Source: Microstegium vimineum
Lineage: Eukaryota > Streptophyta > Magnoliopsida > Poales > Poaceae
Reading direction: 5' to 3'
Assembly (NCBI GenBank): GCA_022036555.1
Contig: CM039129.1
Coordinates: 33,076,051 to 33,140,050, forward strand
DNA length: 64,000 bases
In this document: positions 21,706-32,079 of the stretch, piece after piece
Numbering within the stretch: position 1 is the first letter of the stretch
Layout: each line of letters starts with the position of its first letter
Translations under genes and position numbers: made by a program
Notes under the pieces: generated by a model
The model's input: only the letters and a program-made list of their open reading frames with translations
The model's database searches: none
Told to the model about the DNA's origin: nothing

Positions 21706-24663
21706 TCACGGTGCAGGCACGATGATGGCCTCATCGTGATCACTCTGGAGGTAAGCAGGTTCGTCACCCTCTTCAAGGACATGTAGGGTAACATCCGCCC
21801 CAAAAGGAGCCATTTCTTCATAACCTTTGTAGTCTTCTTTGTCTGTCACTCCGTTGACACCGACAATCTTCCTTTTGGCTTGCAATACTACATGTCGTCT
21901 TCCATCTGTATTGTTATCCCTTGCATAGAAGATTTGCAAAACATCCTTTGCAAGGACGAAGGGTTTAGAGATCTAGCTGACATCCCGTCACCATTCCTAG
22001 CCTTTGGCGTCGAAACCAGTCACCGAATTCCTCCTTATGTTTTTTCTCAAGCCAAGCCTGTGACCTACCGATGTGCTTCCTTTGCAGTAACTGTTTGTGC
22101 TCATCAATGTATGCCATCACACCGTCGGCTTGCTGGAGAACAGCGAAGTGTGCTTGTCCGAAGGAGACCACTTTGTCTATTTTGACAGCTTTCTCACCTA
22201 TTGTTCCTTTGCCCCTAGTCTTCCATCATGATGAGATACTGGAACTCCGACCCGTTTGATGTCCAGATAATATGTGGAGAACTCAATAGACTCCTCTATT
22301 GACCATCCTTCTACCATGCTCCCTTCTGGTCTGAATTTATTCCTAACATACCGCCTAAAAACTTTCATGAGCCTCTCGAAGGGAAACATCTGTTGTAGGT
22401 ACATTGGGCCAAGGGCTTTTATTTGATCCACAAGATGAACAAGTAGATGCACTGAAATGTCGAAGTAAGTCGGTGGGAAATGCATCTCAAGCCTGCATAT
22501 AATCTCGGTTATTTCCTGCTTCACGCGGTCTAGTCTGTCCACTTCAATGACCTTTTCAGAGACCGCATTGAAGAACGAACACAACTTTATGATTGGAGCG
22601 CGGACCTTGTCAGGGAGGATACCTCGTAGGGCAACTGGGAGCAGCTGAGTCATTATGACATGACAGTCATGGGCCTTCATAGAACCATAGTTAAACTTAA
22701 GTTCTCTCATGTTAACTATCCTCTTCGGGTTCCCACAGTAGCCACTCGGTACTTTGAGATCGTTGAAAAAAGAAATAAGCATTTCTTTTTCCTCCTTTTT
22801 CAGTGTCCATGATGCCACCGGAAGTTTCAAGTGGACATTCTCAAGAGTTACTGGGTGCAACTCCTTCCTGAGGCCCAGGTGTTGCATGTCGAAGCGTGTC
22901 GCGAGAGAATCCTTGCTTGTTCCCCCGATGTTCATCAACGTGTTAAGTGTGTTACCACACACGTTTTTAGTTATGTGCATTGGATCAAGACAGTGACGTA
23001 CACTCAAAAGTGACCAGTAAGGTAGTTTCCAGAAGATTGATTTTTTCTGCCAGATACTATCGGTTGGCGCTGCTATTGCCCCATCCTCCTTCCCAAGGAC
23101 AACATTTGTGAGTTTGCTTAATTGTTGAAGCAGCTGTTTCCCGTCTCGATACTTTGGAGGTCCACGTTTCTCAATAGTCCCATTAAAATCTTTTGTATTC
23201 CTACGGTAAGGGTGATCACGACGTAGGAACCTACGGTGTCCCATGTAGACCATCTTCCTGTTTTCGGTAGATGTGTAGCATTAGTCTCGTCCAAGCACTC
23301 GACACACCTAGTGTATCCTTTTGTCTTATCTCCAGACAAGGAACCTCACCCTTGTAGTTTGGTGATTGTAGCGATAAGTAGAACCTTTACCGTGACATGT
23401 TCTTTTTTGTACTCATCCCAGACATCCTTCTCACCCGTCTCCCACATCTGTAGTAGTTCATCGATCACTGGCTGTAGAAGCACATCAATATCATTACCAG
23501 GTTGTCTTGGTCCTTGGATTAGTAATGGCATCTGGACGTATGCCCGTTTCATACAAAGCCCGGGTGGAAGGTTGTATATACATAGCGTCACTGGCCAAGT
23601 GCTATGATTGGTTCTCACCTGGTCAAACGGGTTCATCCCATCCGCGCTCAAAGCAAACCACAGATGCCTTACCTCTCCACCGATGTTCTTATAGAACATA
23701 GTGTTGATAGTCCTCCAGTCCGACCCATCGGCAGGGTGTCTCATCATTGAATCTTTCTTTCGCTCTTCGTCATTCCAACGCAACAGCTTGGCTGACTTCT
23801 CATTTGTAAACAACCTATGCACTCGTGGAGCTATAGGAAAATACCATACAAACTTTAGTGGCCCTCCTCTGGTCTTGCTTCCATCACTTGATGACCCTTG
23901 CTTGTATCGGGGAGTTTTACACTTGGGACATGCATCCAAGTCTTTGTATTTCTCTCCACGGTACAATATGCAGTCGTTGAAACACGTGTGGATTTTCTCA
24001 ACCTCGAGGCTAATTGGGCAAATCATTTGCTTCACAAGGTAAGCCTTTTCTGCTAACTCGGCCTCCGGGAAGAGTTTATGTAGTATAACTAACAAGTTAT
24101 CGAAGTCTTTATCACTCAACCCATTCGTTGATTTGAACTCCAATAGCATGATGTTGGCTTCCAGTTTGCTTATTGGGTAGCACGGAAACAATGGTGTTTT
24201 TGCATCTTTTCTCATCGTCTCCAGTTTTTTCAACTGTGAAGCACTGAGGAATCCCCCATGCACATCATGTAGAAGCTGTGAAATGCCATCATTTTTCTCA
24301 GTGTCGTCAGCTAATGTATTCATGAACACATCATCATTGGTAGACACATGTTCTGTGTACTCATGAACAGACAATAATGCATTCAGGGATACACTAGGCA
24401 TGGGCACATCATCATTAGCATTTTGACCAACCTCCCCATGCAAAGTCCAAATCGTGTAGTTTCTCATGAACCCCCTTGTGATCAAGTGCAAACGTATATG
24501 TTCCACGTCGCCCCATTTTCTCGTATTCTTGCAGTCTTTGCATGAACAAAATACAAGATGTGAGTCCCCAGCATTGGCTCTAACTCGCTTGATGAAATCG
24601 TCGATGCCCGTCAAGTATCGTCGGTCTGTATGTGACAGATTGTACATCCACCCTCGAGCCATG
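21706..24663 (-). pseudogene. tnp2: tnp2 transposase of the large CACTA element, decayed
   Basis: Read on the - strand from the ATG at 24663, the protein starts MARGWMYNLSHTDRRY. The transposase-associated domain follows (CSCKDCKN, RLHLITRGF, WTLHGE). The Transposase_21 core includes CPKCKTPRY, FALSADGMNPF and LPPGLCMKRAYVQMPLLIQGP at about 23490-23950. Further downstream are GHRRFLRRDHPYRRN (about 23230), LDPMHITKNVCGNTL (about 22980), MKAHDCHVIMTQLLPVALRG (about 22650), GPMYLQQMFPFERLMKVF (about 22380) and the C-terminal segment to the stop at 21706. Defects are a TGA at about 23348, frameshifts near 23275, 22205 and 21940, and an internal loss of most of the DUF4216 region. The working protein would cut the element ends. 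Confidence 0.9.
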
Positions 24664-25360
24664 TCTGCACTGATAAAATAGACAGAGCAGAGAAAACATA
24701 GGAACATATTAATAGGAGCATTTTTGAACAATATTTGTTTTTCTTTATAATATAAATTTGGTCGCGCTATAAAAAGTGAGACAACAAAATAGGTGGATGC
24801 ATGGAGTATTAAATGTGAGTATTAAATGCAGGCATGGAGTATTAAATGTAAGTATTAAATGCATGCATGCATGTAGTATTAAATGTAAGTAATAAATACC
24901 GAATTTATTCCACATCCCATCAAAATTTTAATACATACATGGAGTATTAAATGTAAGTAATAAATATAACTTTCGGGACGAATCTTTTGAACCTAGCTAC
25001 TCAATGATTATACAATAATTTGCTAATAAAAACAAAGTGCTACAATTTTTTTAAATACTTTTGGATCTAAAAGGTACAAAAAATGGACACAAATTGCAAC
25101 ATCTCTCTTCTTGATCATGAAAACTAGCATAACTCTAAACTATAGATTTATACACAAAAACAATGTAAACCAACAATTCTAAAGAATTATGCTTGTTACT
25201 AACCAAGAGCAAGAAGATATGAGCATCCAAGAGTGAAGAGGAGCCAAAAATAGAGATCAAGAAATCCACCAGCCCCAACAATGGAGAGAGGGAGCTCCGA
25301 GCACTGTTCTGTACTGTTGGGCTGAGGAGGGAGAGAGGAGATCGCGTGCTTTATACTGTA
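24664..25360. other. tnp2 leader region with short direct repeats
   Basis: The stretch upstream of tnp2 (- strand) is AT-rich and contains four near copies of ATGGAGTATTAAATGTAAGTA at 24800-24965. No gene is seen. It leads into the right subterminal array at 25365-25580. Confidence 0.5.
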
Positions 25361-25593
25361 CCCAACATCACTGCCGGTTGGTGGCTTAAACCAACAGTGA
25401 TAGGGCCGAGAGGCATCACTACCGGTTCAAGCCACAAACCGACAGTGATGTGGTGTTTCACTGTCGGTTCAGCCCCTGCTCCCAATAATTGGGCGTCTGT
25501 CAGAGGATGAACCGACAGTGAAGAGGCATCACTGCTGGCCCAAACAAAACCGACAGTGATGGGCCGACAGTGATTGCCGTTTCTGTAGTAGTG

Positions 25594-27921
25594 TCTACAC
25601 AATGAATTATGAGGGAACAGATGATAAGCCCTAAAGCTAGGATGCTCTTCTATGAACTTATGCTACAGTGATGATTGTGGCTTACTGTTCTAATAGTTTA
25701 GAAAATCCCTATTGTCCAAACATACATTTTTGGTAGCTCTAATCCTATTGGCGGAACTACTATGTGCCTGCCAAGGATGGATATTTGGCTCCGCCTTGGT
25801 TGTACAAGATCTTTGGTATCTATATGCGATTGTAATCTCGTGATCCATTAGTAGAGATAGGAAACACTAGACCATGAAGCTTTTTATTAACACTAGCCGA
25901 AACCGAAGAACTAGCTGTACTAACATTTTGCCGATTTTTTTTTGCCAAGTGGCCTCTGCGCTCGGCAAAGCATCCGATGGTAGTGCTCATAGTTAACCAG
26001 TACTCTCTCCGTTCATTTATTGGCGTCGTTTGAGCAAAATTGAGATTTTCAGGAATCGGCGTCGTCTAAGTTGGCCCGACCGTTTTTTTCTCGAGTTGTA
26101 GCGCGCGAAACGCCTCGTATGCCATGCGCAGTTACTACGACGCCGCACTCCCGTTATCCTCGTATACGACCCCGTCCGCTCCGTTTTCTCGCCCTCACGT
26201 ACTGCAAATCGTTCCACGCACCTCGCGGCGCTACATACCACACGCCGCCACGTTTAGCTATGTTGCCTATTTTTTTAATCTGTGTATGCAGAAATTAGTT
26301 TCCATCACGGGTTCATGATCATTGTTGCCAAATATCTGCGAGTGGCTCTTTTTTTTATCTCTGGTGGAGGAATTTTTGGCATGGAAGGCAACATACTTAG
26401 GGCTATGTTTGTTAAGTGTGCACCACACCTATACCATGAGGTTCTCCTAAGTTAAGCTACTCATTTTAACCCTCTTAATAGTACGATCGAAGGTAAAACA
26501 AAGACCTAGTCTATACTAAGTGCCCTTCATCCCCTAATGGCACTTAGACCTAGTCATTTTATAGTCTTCATCTTCATCCTTTGAAATCCGAAACGATATC
26601 CATCTTGGAGGCATTAGATAACCTTTGGTTGCCCATTCACATTATGTCACCATGGCCTAACAATCTAATTGCTTCTGCAAAACACACGCTAGCCATAATA
26701 ACTTCGTATTGCTGTTAATCACCGAAACTAATAGGGGCTTGATTCTTCAACCATTTTTATTTTTTTAAACAAAAGAGGTGTTATAGCAAAGTGGGCATGA
26801 GGATGTATACTAGTTTGGGTTGAAAGTCCCTATGTCTAGTGGTTTATAGTGCTCATGTTACTCTCCACCAAGGTGCTCCTAGTAGGGGATACAAGCGGCT
26901 GAAACAGAGAGAGAGGATCCCAAGTCTCTAGTGTTGGGTGAGTTGATGGCTTATCGCTTCAATGCCTCGATGCCCTTTGCTAAGGACCATGCCTCCCCTT
27001 TTAAATCTCAAAAGGGAGGGCTTAGGTTACAGAGCGCGGTAGGTGTAAAAAGTACAAGAAGAAGAAAGAAAAAAACAAAAAGAGGCCTTGGGAGCCCGTT
27101 TGTCTTCCTCCATATCCGGCGTGGTCGTTGGATTCTGTAGTCCTAGGACAACATGGTTGTGGAGTCATGGCCTGTCCATTATTCACTGAAGCAACGCGCC
27201 CCGATCATGTCGGCCCATGTGTCTTTGTACCATTGAGTATGGGCAGGGTGTGCATCTTGACTTACGCGGGGTGAAGGTTAGGCAGCGTAGTAGTAGAAAA
27301 TGTATGTCACTGTGGGGGCATCATCGTCGTATCATGACAGACGTGACTGAGGCCATGTCACACCGTACTAAGGCTCCCATGCCCCTGTACGCTTGGTGAG
27401 TCTTGTAAGTCCTATTTCGATGGGAACATGTGGCAGTGCGGGTCCCACGTGGTAGGGCCCTTCCCCTTGAGAGCTAGCCGTGGCCCTCGGGCGAGCCGGA
27501 GATTGCCTCCCTAGGGCTGGGCACGTCCGAAGGGTCACAAAGCGCTCAGGTGAGGTGAAGAGCGCCTCCTGAGGGCTGGGTGTGCCCGAGGGATCGAAGA
27601 ACACTCGGGGTGAGGTGGAGGTTACTTCCCAAGGGTCGGGTGTGCCCGACGGATCAGGATGAGGTTTGTTGTTAATGATCGTTCATTGCCCTTGATGGGG
27701 TATCCTAGATATGGAAACTCGACACTCTTTTTCCCTATTTTTCGGTTTGAAATTTTGTCGAGTTCCAGACAAAAAACACTCGGCAAAGACGACTTTATCT
27801 TGTAGTGGCAATCGCCGACTATTTTTTTTTTGCTGAGTGACCTTTCCACTCAGCAAAGCCTTTGCAGAGTGCGTCACTCAGCAAAGCATCCGATTACGGT
27901 GGTGCTCATAGTTAAATAGTA
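25594..27921. other. duplicated-block copy 2 right part, LTR-like fragment, CACTA end
   Basis: 25597-25930 matches the copy-1 block at 8466-8703 plus 10608-10793. 25935-26020 and 27810-27930 share a second, shorter duplicated piece (CAAAGCATCCGAT, GTGCTCATAGTTAA). 26820-27660 resembles a fragment of a long LTR: three roughly 60-bp units containing AGGGCTGGGxxxGxCCGA at 27470-27655. A CACTA-type right terminus, TTATCTTGTAGTG preceded by CTCGGCAAAG, ends at 27809. No gene is recognised. Confidence 0.5.
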
Positions 27922-28151
27922 CTCCCTCCATCGTTGAAAGAATCAATTTCTAAAATTCATGCCGGTCAAACTTTTTGAACTTTGACTAACTTTATAGGAA
28001 AATGTAACAACATTTATGACTTGAATGAGCACCATGTGAAACTAATTTTATACCATAAATTTTAATATGTTTTTCTAGAAATTTGGTCAAAGTTCAAAAT
28101 AAGTGACTTAGGACAACTCTAGAAATCTATTGTTTCAGGGATAGAGGGGAG
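27922..28151. mobile_element. Stowaway-type MITE (Tc1/mariner), 230 bp
   Basis: The termini CTCCCTCCATCGTTGAAAGA and TTTCAGGGATAGAGGGGAG are imperfect inverted repeats extending inward about 30 bases. TA dinucleotides flank both ends (27920-27921, 28152-28153). The body is AT-rich with no ORF. This is the standard grass Stowaway form. It sits just upstream of the MATH-BTB pseudogene promoter region. Confidence 0.85.
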
Positions 28152-28434
28152 TATGAAATAGAGTGGGTATTATTTTCTACTGTTATTACCTATAGTGCCT
28201 TAATTAAGATTTAATAAGTCTGCAAAATCCTACTGGACGTCTGGGCGGCATTTTGATTTTCGGATGAAGTAAATAGGTAGTCGAAAGCGCATCTTGGTGG
28301 ACGATTGAGCGGTGACCGATGGCATTCTGGTGCATTTGCTGAGCACGCTGGCCGGTTCATCGGAGTGATGGATTGGCATGCATGCATGGCTAGCTCATCT
28401 CCACCCGAGGAGCCACGGCATTTAACTTCTCGGC

Positions 28435-28444
28435 TTTATATAAA
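28435..28444 (+). promoter_or_regulatory. TATA box of the MATH-BTB pseudogene
   Basis: TTTATATAAA lies about 30 bases upstream of the start of the reading frame region and just downstream of a CG-containing promoter stretch (28210-28430). Position and sequence fit a plant core promoter. Confidence 0.55.
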
Positions 28445-28464
28445 CTGCCTGTGACAGCCACCAA

Positions 28465-29562
28465 ATTGAAGAAGCAACACTGCCATTTTCATGCGCGTCC
28501 CATCCCCCATCCTATTTATTCCTATGAGGGGTCTCACTCTCACCAGCACACACCTCTCCTATGTTGCGCGCTCCACAAAACAAACCTGCTCAACATCTCC
28601 AGAAACATCCTGCCCGGCGACACCGATAGCATGGTCGACGAAGTCGACCAAAGCAAGGTTCGCTACAAATCCTCCAGCGTCCAAGTCGACGGCTACGAAT
28701 GGGAAATCCGTTTATACCCATGGTATAGTCCCGACTACCTGATTGAACTCCAGCTCGTCTTCCTCGGTGGCGAGGCTGGCGCAAGCAAACTGACAGCGGC
28801 TCTGAGCTGCCGGATGGTAGATCCAAGCGGGAGATTTGAACCATCAGAAGAGAAGACTAGTGAGGCCACATCATTTCAGCATCCCTCGGACTTGTGATCG
28901 TGAGCATATTCGAAGCATTCGGCTCGCCTTACTACAAGAATGAATCTCTCACCCTGGAGTGCACCGTCACGGTATTCAGAGATCCAGATGCCATCCCCGT
29001 GCCATCCTCCAATCTGCACCAACACCTCGGCGAACTCCTAGCGAGCCAGTCCGGGTCGGACGTCATGTTCACCGTCTCATCCGGCGAGTCATTCCCCGCG
29101 CATAAGAACGTGCTAGCCGCGAGGTCCCCGGTCTTCATGGCCGAATTCTTCCGGCAAATGCAGGAAATGGAGGCCCCGGTGTTGGGTGCCATGCTTCGCT
29201 TCATCTACACCGACGCGGTGCCGGAGCTTGACGGGGCCGAGGCAGCGACGACCCCCTGGCGCAGCATCTGCTTGTAGCAGCCGACAGGTACGGGCTGGAC
29301 AGGCTGAGGGTGATGTGTGAGCGCAGGCTCGCGTTTGCTGTGGATGTCAGCAATGTCGCAGCAACGCTGGCGCTAGCGGAGCAGCACGGCTGCATGCAGC
29401 TTAAGGCCAAGTGCATCGAGTTCATCACGGGAGGGTCGCGTGGAAACCTTCACGCCGTCTTGAAGACTGACGGGTTCAAGGATCTGGAGGTGGACCACCC
29501 TGCGTTGTTGACTCAGCTGCTCATGGCTGCGCATGGAAGGAACAACTCGTCGTCAGTTGATT
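28465..29562 (+). pseudogene. MATH-BTB protein gene (BPM/speckle-type POZ family), frameshifted
   Basis: The MATH part reads VRYKSSSVQVDGYEWEIRLYP, then LTAALSCRMVDPSGRFEPSE, up to a stop at 28895-28897. The frame changes and the domain ends with LTLECTVTVFRD. The BTB part follows: SGSDVMFTVSSGESFPAHK, VLAARSPVFMAEFF, then AMLRFIYTD. Between FFRQMQE and MEAPVLGAML roughly 10-15 residues present in the family are missing. A second frameshift near 29250 leads into the BACK-like region (LAQHLLVAADRYGLDRL, ALAEQHGCMQLKAKCIEFI, LLMAAHGR). Intact relatives are substrate adaptors of cullin-3 ubiquitin ligases. This family is expanded in grasses with many dead copies; this appears to be one. It is intronless, like most grass members. 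Confidence 0.88.
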
Positions 29563-29564
29563 GA

Positions 29565-29917
29565 TGATGTTTAATTAATTTCTTGGAGATCGAGGTAAAT
29601 TAATTGAATCATATTCTGCCCGGCCAGTTATATGCCATGGATCATGTACCCATATGAACTTTGGAAATGTAGGTGCATGGGTTTGACTCGCGAAAAATCA
29701 CTCCCCGAATTCGTACGCGTCGAATTCAAATGGCTTTAATCTGCGTGAATAGTTTTATGTGTTGTACTCTCTTTTCCCTTAAATAACTAAGCCACAAGTC
29801 CAACTTGATTTAAAGAAAATATGTGCAACATTTATGTCTTCAAATAAATTTATTAAAAAACTAGATTTAAAGATGTTTCTAATAATATTAATTCTATAGC
29901 ATGAATATTAATATTTA
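29565..29917. other. no feature seen downstream of the MATH-BTB pseudogene
   Basis: AT-rich sequence without ORFs or recognisable repeats. It probably includes the 3' untranslated region of the pseudogene. Confidence 0.5.
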
Positions 29918-30312
29918 TTCCCTCCGTATCATAAATAGAGGTCGTTTAGGACATGATTATGCATACCAAGGGGTGATTAATTAGAGTAATTTTTCCCTTT
30001 CTACCCCTAATAAATAGAGTTACGGGTATATTTTATTTGAGAAATGACTCTGGTTGAGATGGCTAGCGCCTTGGGCTAACACCTATGAACTGAAAGGTCG
30101 CATGTTCAAATCCTAGCGTGCCATGAATTTTTTTGCTCAGGAGACGAGCAGTTCCCGCATGCGATTGGTTTGCATGCGAGCTGGAACCAGCGGGAGGCGT
30201 GACGCATGCGAGGGGTATTCACCTACATAATACACCTCGTACTCCTGCACGACACCCTTTAGCGCAAAACGTCTTGGCTGCACAACGACTCCTAATACTG
30301 ATACGGAGGGAG
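29918..30312. mobile_element. Stowaway-type MITE carrying a tRNA-like segment, 395 bp
   Basis: The left end TTCCCTCCGTATCA and right end TGATACGGAGGGAG are inverted complements but for the outermost base. TA flanks both ends (29916-29917, 30313-30314). The interior contains a stretch with pol III-like boxes (30048-30122), described separately. No ORF of note. Confidence 0.82.
30048..30122 (+). other. tRNA-like segment inside the Stowaway MITE
   Basis: The stretch contains TAGCGCCTTGGGC (A-box-like) and GCATGTTCAAATCCTAGC (B-box-like, core GTTCAAATCC) about 45 bases apart, then GCGTGCCA. The order and spacing are those of a tRNA gene, though the acceptor stem is not evident. It may be an old SINE or tRNA-derived insertion. 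Confidence 0.45.
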
Positions 30313-32079
30313 TATTTAGTTAAAGATATTGAAGGAAGGATGAAGTAGTGCTTTAATGGTTTTTAAATTCAACTAGGTAAATGTCCGTGCGTTACAACAG
30401 GAGCATTTTTGTGTCGTATGCCACTGTATGTAGGGGTATTGTTTATTGGGTTCTGATGACCCTAGATTTTTTTTCCTGTTTTGTATCCTCAATTCATGTG
30501 TATTTTGTTTGGTTTTCCTAAATGCAACGTTCCTCATGCATGTTATAGTCCAATATTTTGTGCACATTGCAAGAGGCATAAAATTTCAAGGTTTTCAATG
30601 ATTGTCGCCACCACAAGTCATTTCTAACATCACAAACTAACCTTTTGAACCTACCAAGACAGCTGCTCTAGGTGACAATTGCTAGTCTCCCAGCGCCATC
30701 ACAAGGCTGGACGCACAATATTTAGTGTCGCACAACCAACTGCACCTCCCCCTATATCAGGTACTCTACACTGGCTTTCCTACCAATCAACCATCTAGTG
30801 CTATCTGCATTTGATGCCAAACTGATTGAGTTCTAAAATAGTTCTAAACTGGTTGTAGGGCTAGAATTAATCACCTTCAAGTCATAGAAATCCTAGAACG
30901 GGAAAGAGGACGAGGCACATATTACCTTCAAGCTTGATAACGAGGAAGTGGACAAGGGTGGCATCTCTCAAAGCTCCATCGGGGATTGCAGAGAGGAGGC
31001 ACGGGATGGTACGTCCTGACCTCGCCGTGCTGCCCGTGAGGTGCTGAGCCGCCATTGCCTCTTTCGTTCGCTTCCTTGAACGCAGGACTACAGGTCAGAT
31101 CTGGACAGTGAAAAAGGCACGAGTGAGAGGAGCTCACCGGGGCAGGGCACTTGACTCCGAGGAGATGAACCAACATTCAGTGGAGGAGCACAGCCTGTTC
31201 GTGATGCAGGCTCGCCAAAGTGGCTGGTTGCTGCCCCGCCTCTGCAGCTGGGAAACCGCTATGCCGTCGTAGTCTCCTCCGCTCGGATGCCGCTCGATCC
31301 GCCTTCTGGGCCGCTGGGGTGCGGGTGCACGGCCGCGTGTGGAGTAGCGAGGGAGGGCTGGGATCTCCGAGATCTTTGCACAGGGAAGCGGGGGAGCGCC
31401 AAAATCTTCGCACGACTGGGGCACCGCGTGCGTCGGAGCACCGGGTCAAGCGGGGAGGGAGAGGTGAAGCTGTGCGGACTTTGACGCGAGGGAGGCGAGG
31501 TGAAAGCCGGCCGACGATTCCCTTCCTTATATTTTAGTTGTAGAGATTAGGGATAAAATATTAAAAGGATTGAATAATCCCAGAATTGCACAAAAGCATG
31601 GTTGTCCTAGTGGTCTACTTGGTCGTTTTCCTTCCTATCATGTCATGTTTGAAACTCAAGAGCTACAATTTTTGAATTTTTTCTTTCTTTTTGACTCTAA
31701 GAAGATAAAGTTTCCTCCTCCTAACATGTCTAAACTCATGTCATATTGGTTAGCCTAGGAACTTCCCATCTTGATGGTGCTAGGTTCGATTCGTAGGCAC
31801 CCCAATTTTTTTATGACAAAAAAACTAAATTTGCGATTTTTTTATGACAAAAAAAACTAACAGGTGGGACCTCAACGTTTGAACTACTGAGTCTCATAAA
31901 GTTCAGAGCATTTGTGTGATGATTTTTTTTCAATTCATCAAGAATGAACAAGTGGGTTGATGGCCAAACTAATAATTTCTGATGACATGCGTAATTTCGT
32001 CATTAATGATCCTCGTTCTGTGACCAAAATTGATATTGTTATCCCTAAAACATCATACATGTAGGGTTTTTTTAGTAGT
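30313..32079. mobile_element. probable CACTA-type element or fragment with only the right terminus seen
   Basis: AGGGTTTTTTTAGTAGTG ending at 32079 is a CACTA-type right terminus (complement CACTACTAAAAAAACCC). I could not find its partner, so the left limit is arbitrary. The interval holds a GC-rich leader-like block (30960-31540) with compositionally biased ORFs on both strands and two more tRNA-like box pairs (31600-31655 and 31740-31795). A phrase AATGTCCGTGCGTTACAAC at 30380 is common at the ends of other grass repeats. Confidence 0.4.
31596..31800 (+). other. two tRNA-like A/B-box segments
   Basis: First pair: TGTCCTAGTGG (about 31603) and TGTTTGAAACTC (about 31645). Second pair: GGTTAGCCTAGG (about 31748) and GGTTCGATTC (about 31784). 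Both show A-to-B spacing of roughly 35-40 bases. No complete cloverleaf is seen. Confidence 0.4.

Larger units (their letters stand above)
11638..25593 (-). mobile_element. large CACTA (En/Spm) element with tnp2 and tnpA, two nested solo LTRs
   Basis: The left terminus CACTACTATAGAAACG and right terminus CGTTTCTGTAGTAGTG match as inverted repeats with one difference. TCT flanks both ends (11635-11637, 25594-25596). Subterminal arrays of ATCACTGCCGGTT / AACCGGCAGTGAT lie at 11660-11810 and 25365-25580, and an internal array lies at 21044-21246. Read on the - strand the order is right terminus, tnp2, internal array, tnpA, left terminus, as in autonomous grass CACTA elements. Removing the solo LTR at 16434-20985 leaves about 9.4 kb. 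Both genes carry stops, so the element is now dependent on a helper if it moves at all. Confidence 0.95.

Noticed and set aside
31134..31537. A small protein gene in a GC-rich block
   Set aside because: Five overlapping ORFs on both strands with similar length and no recognisable domain.
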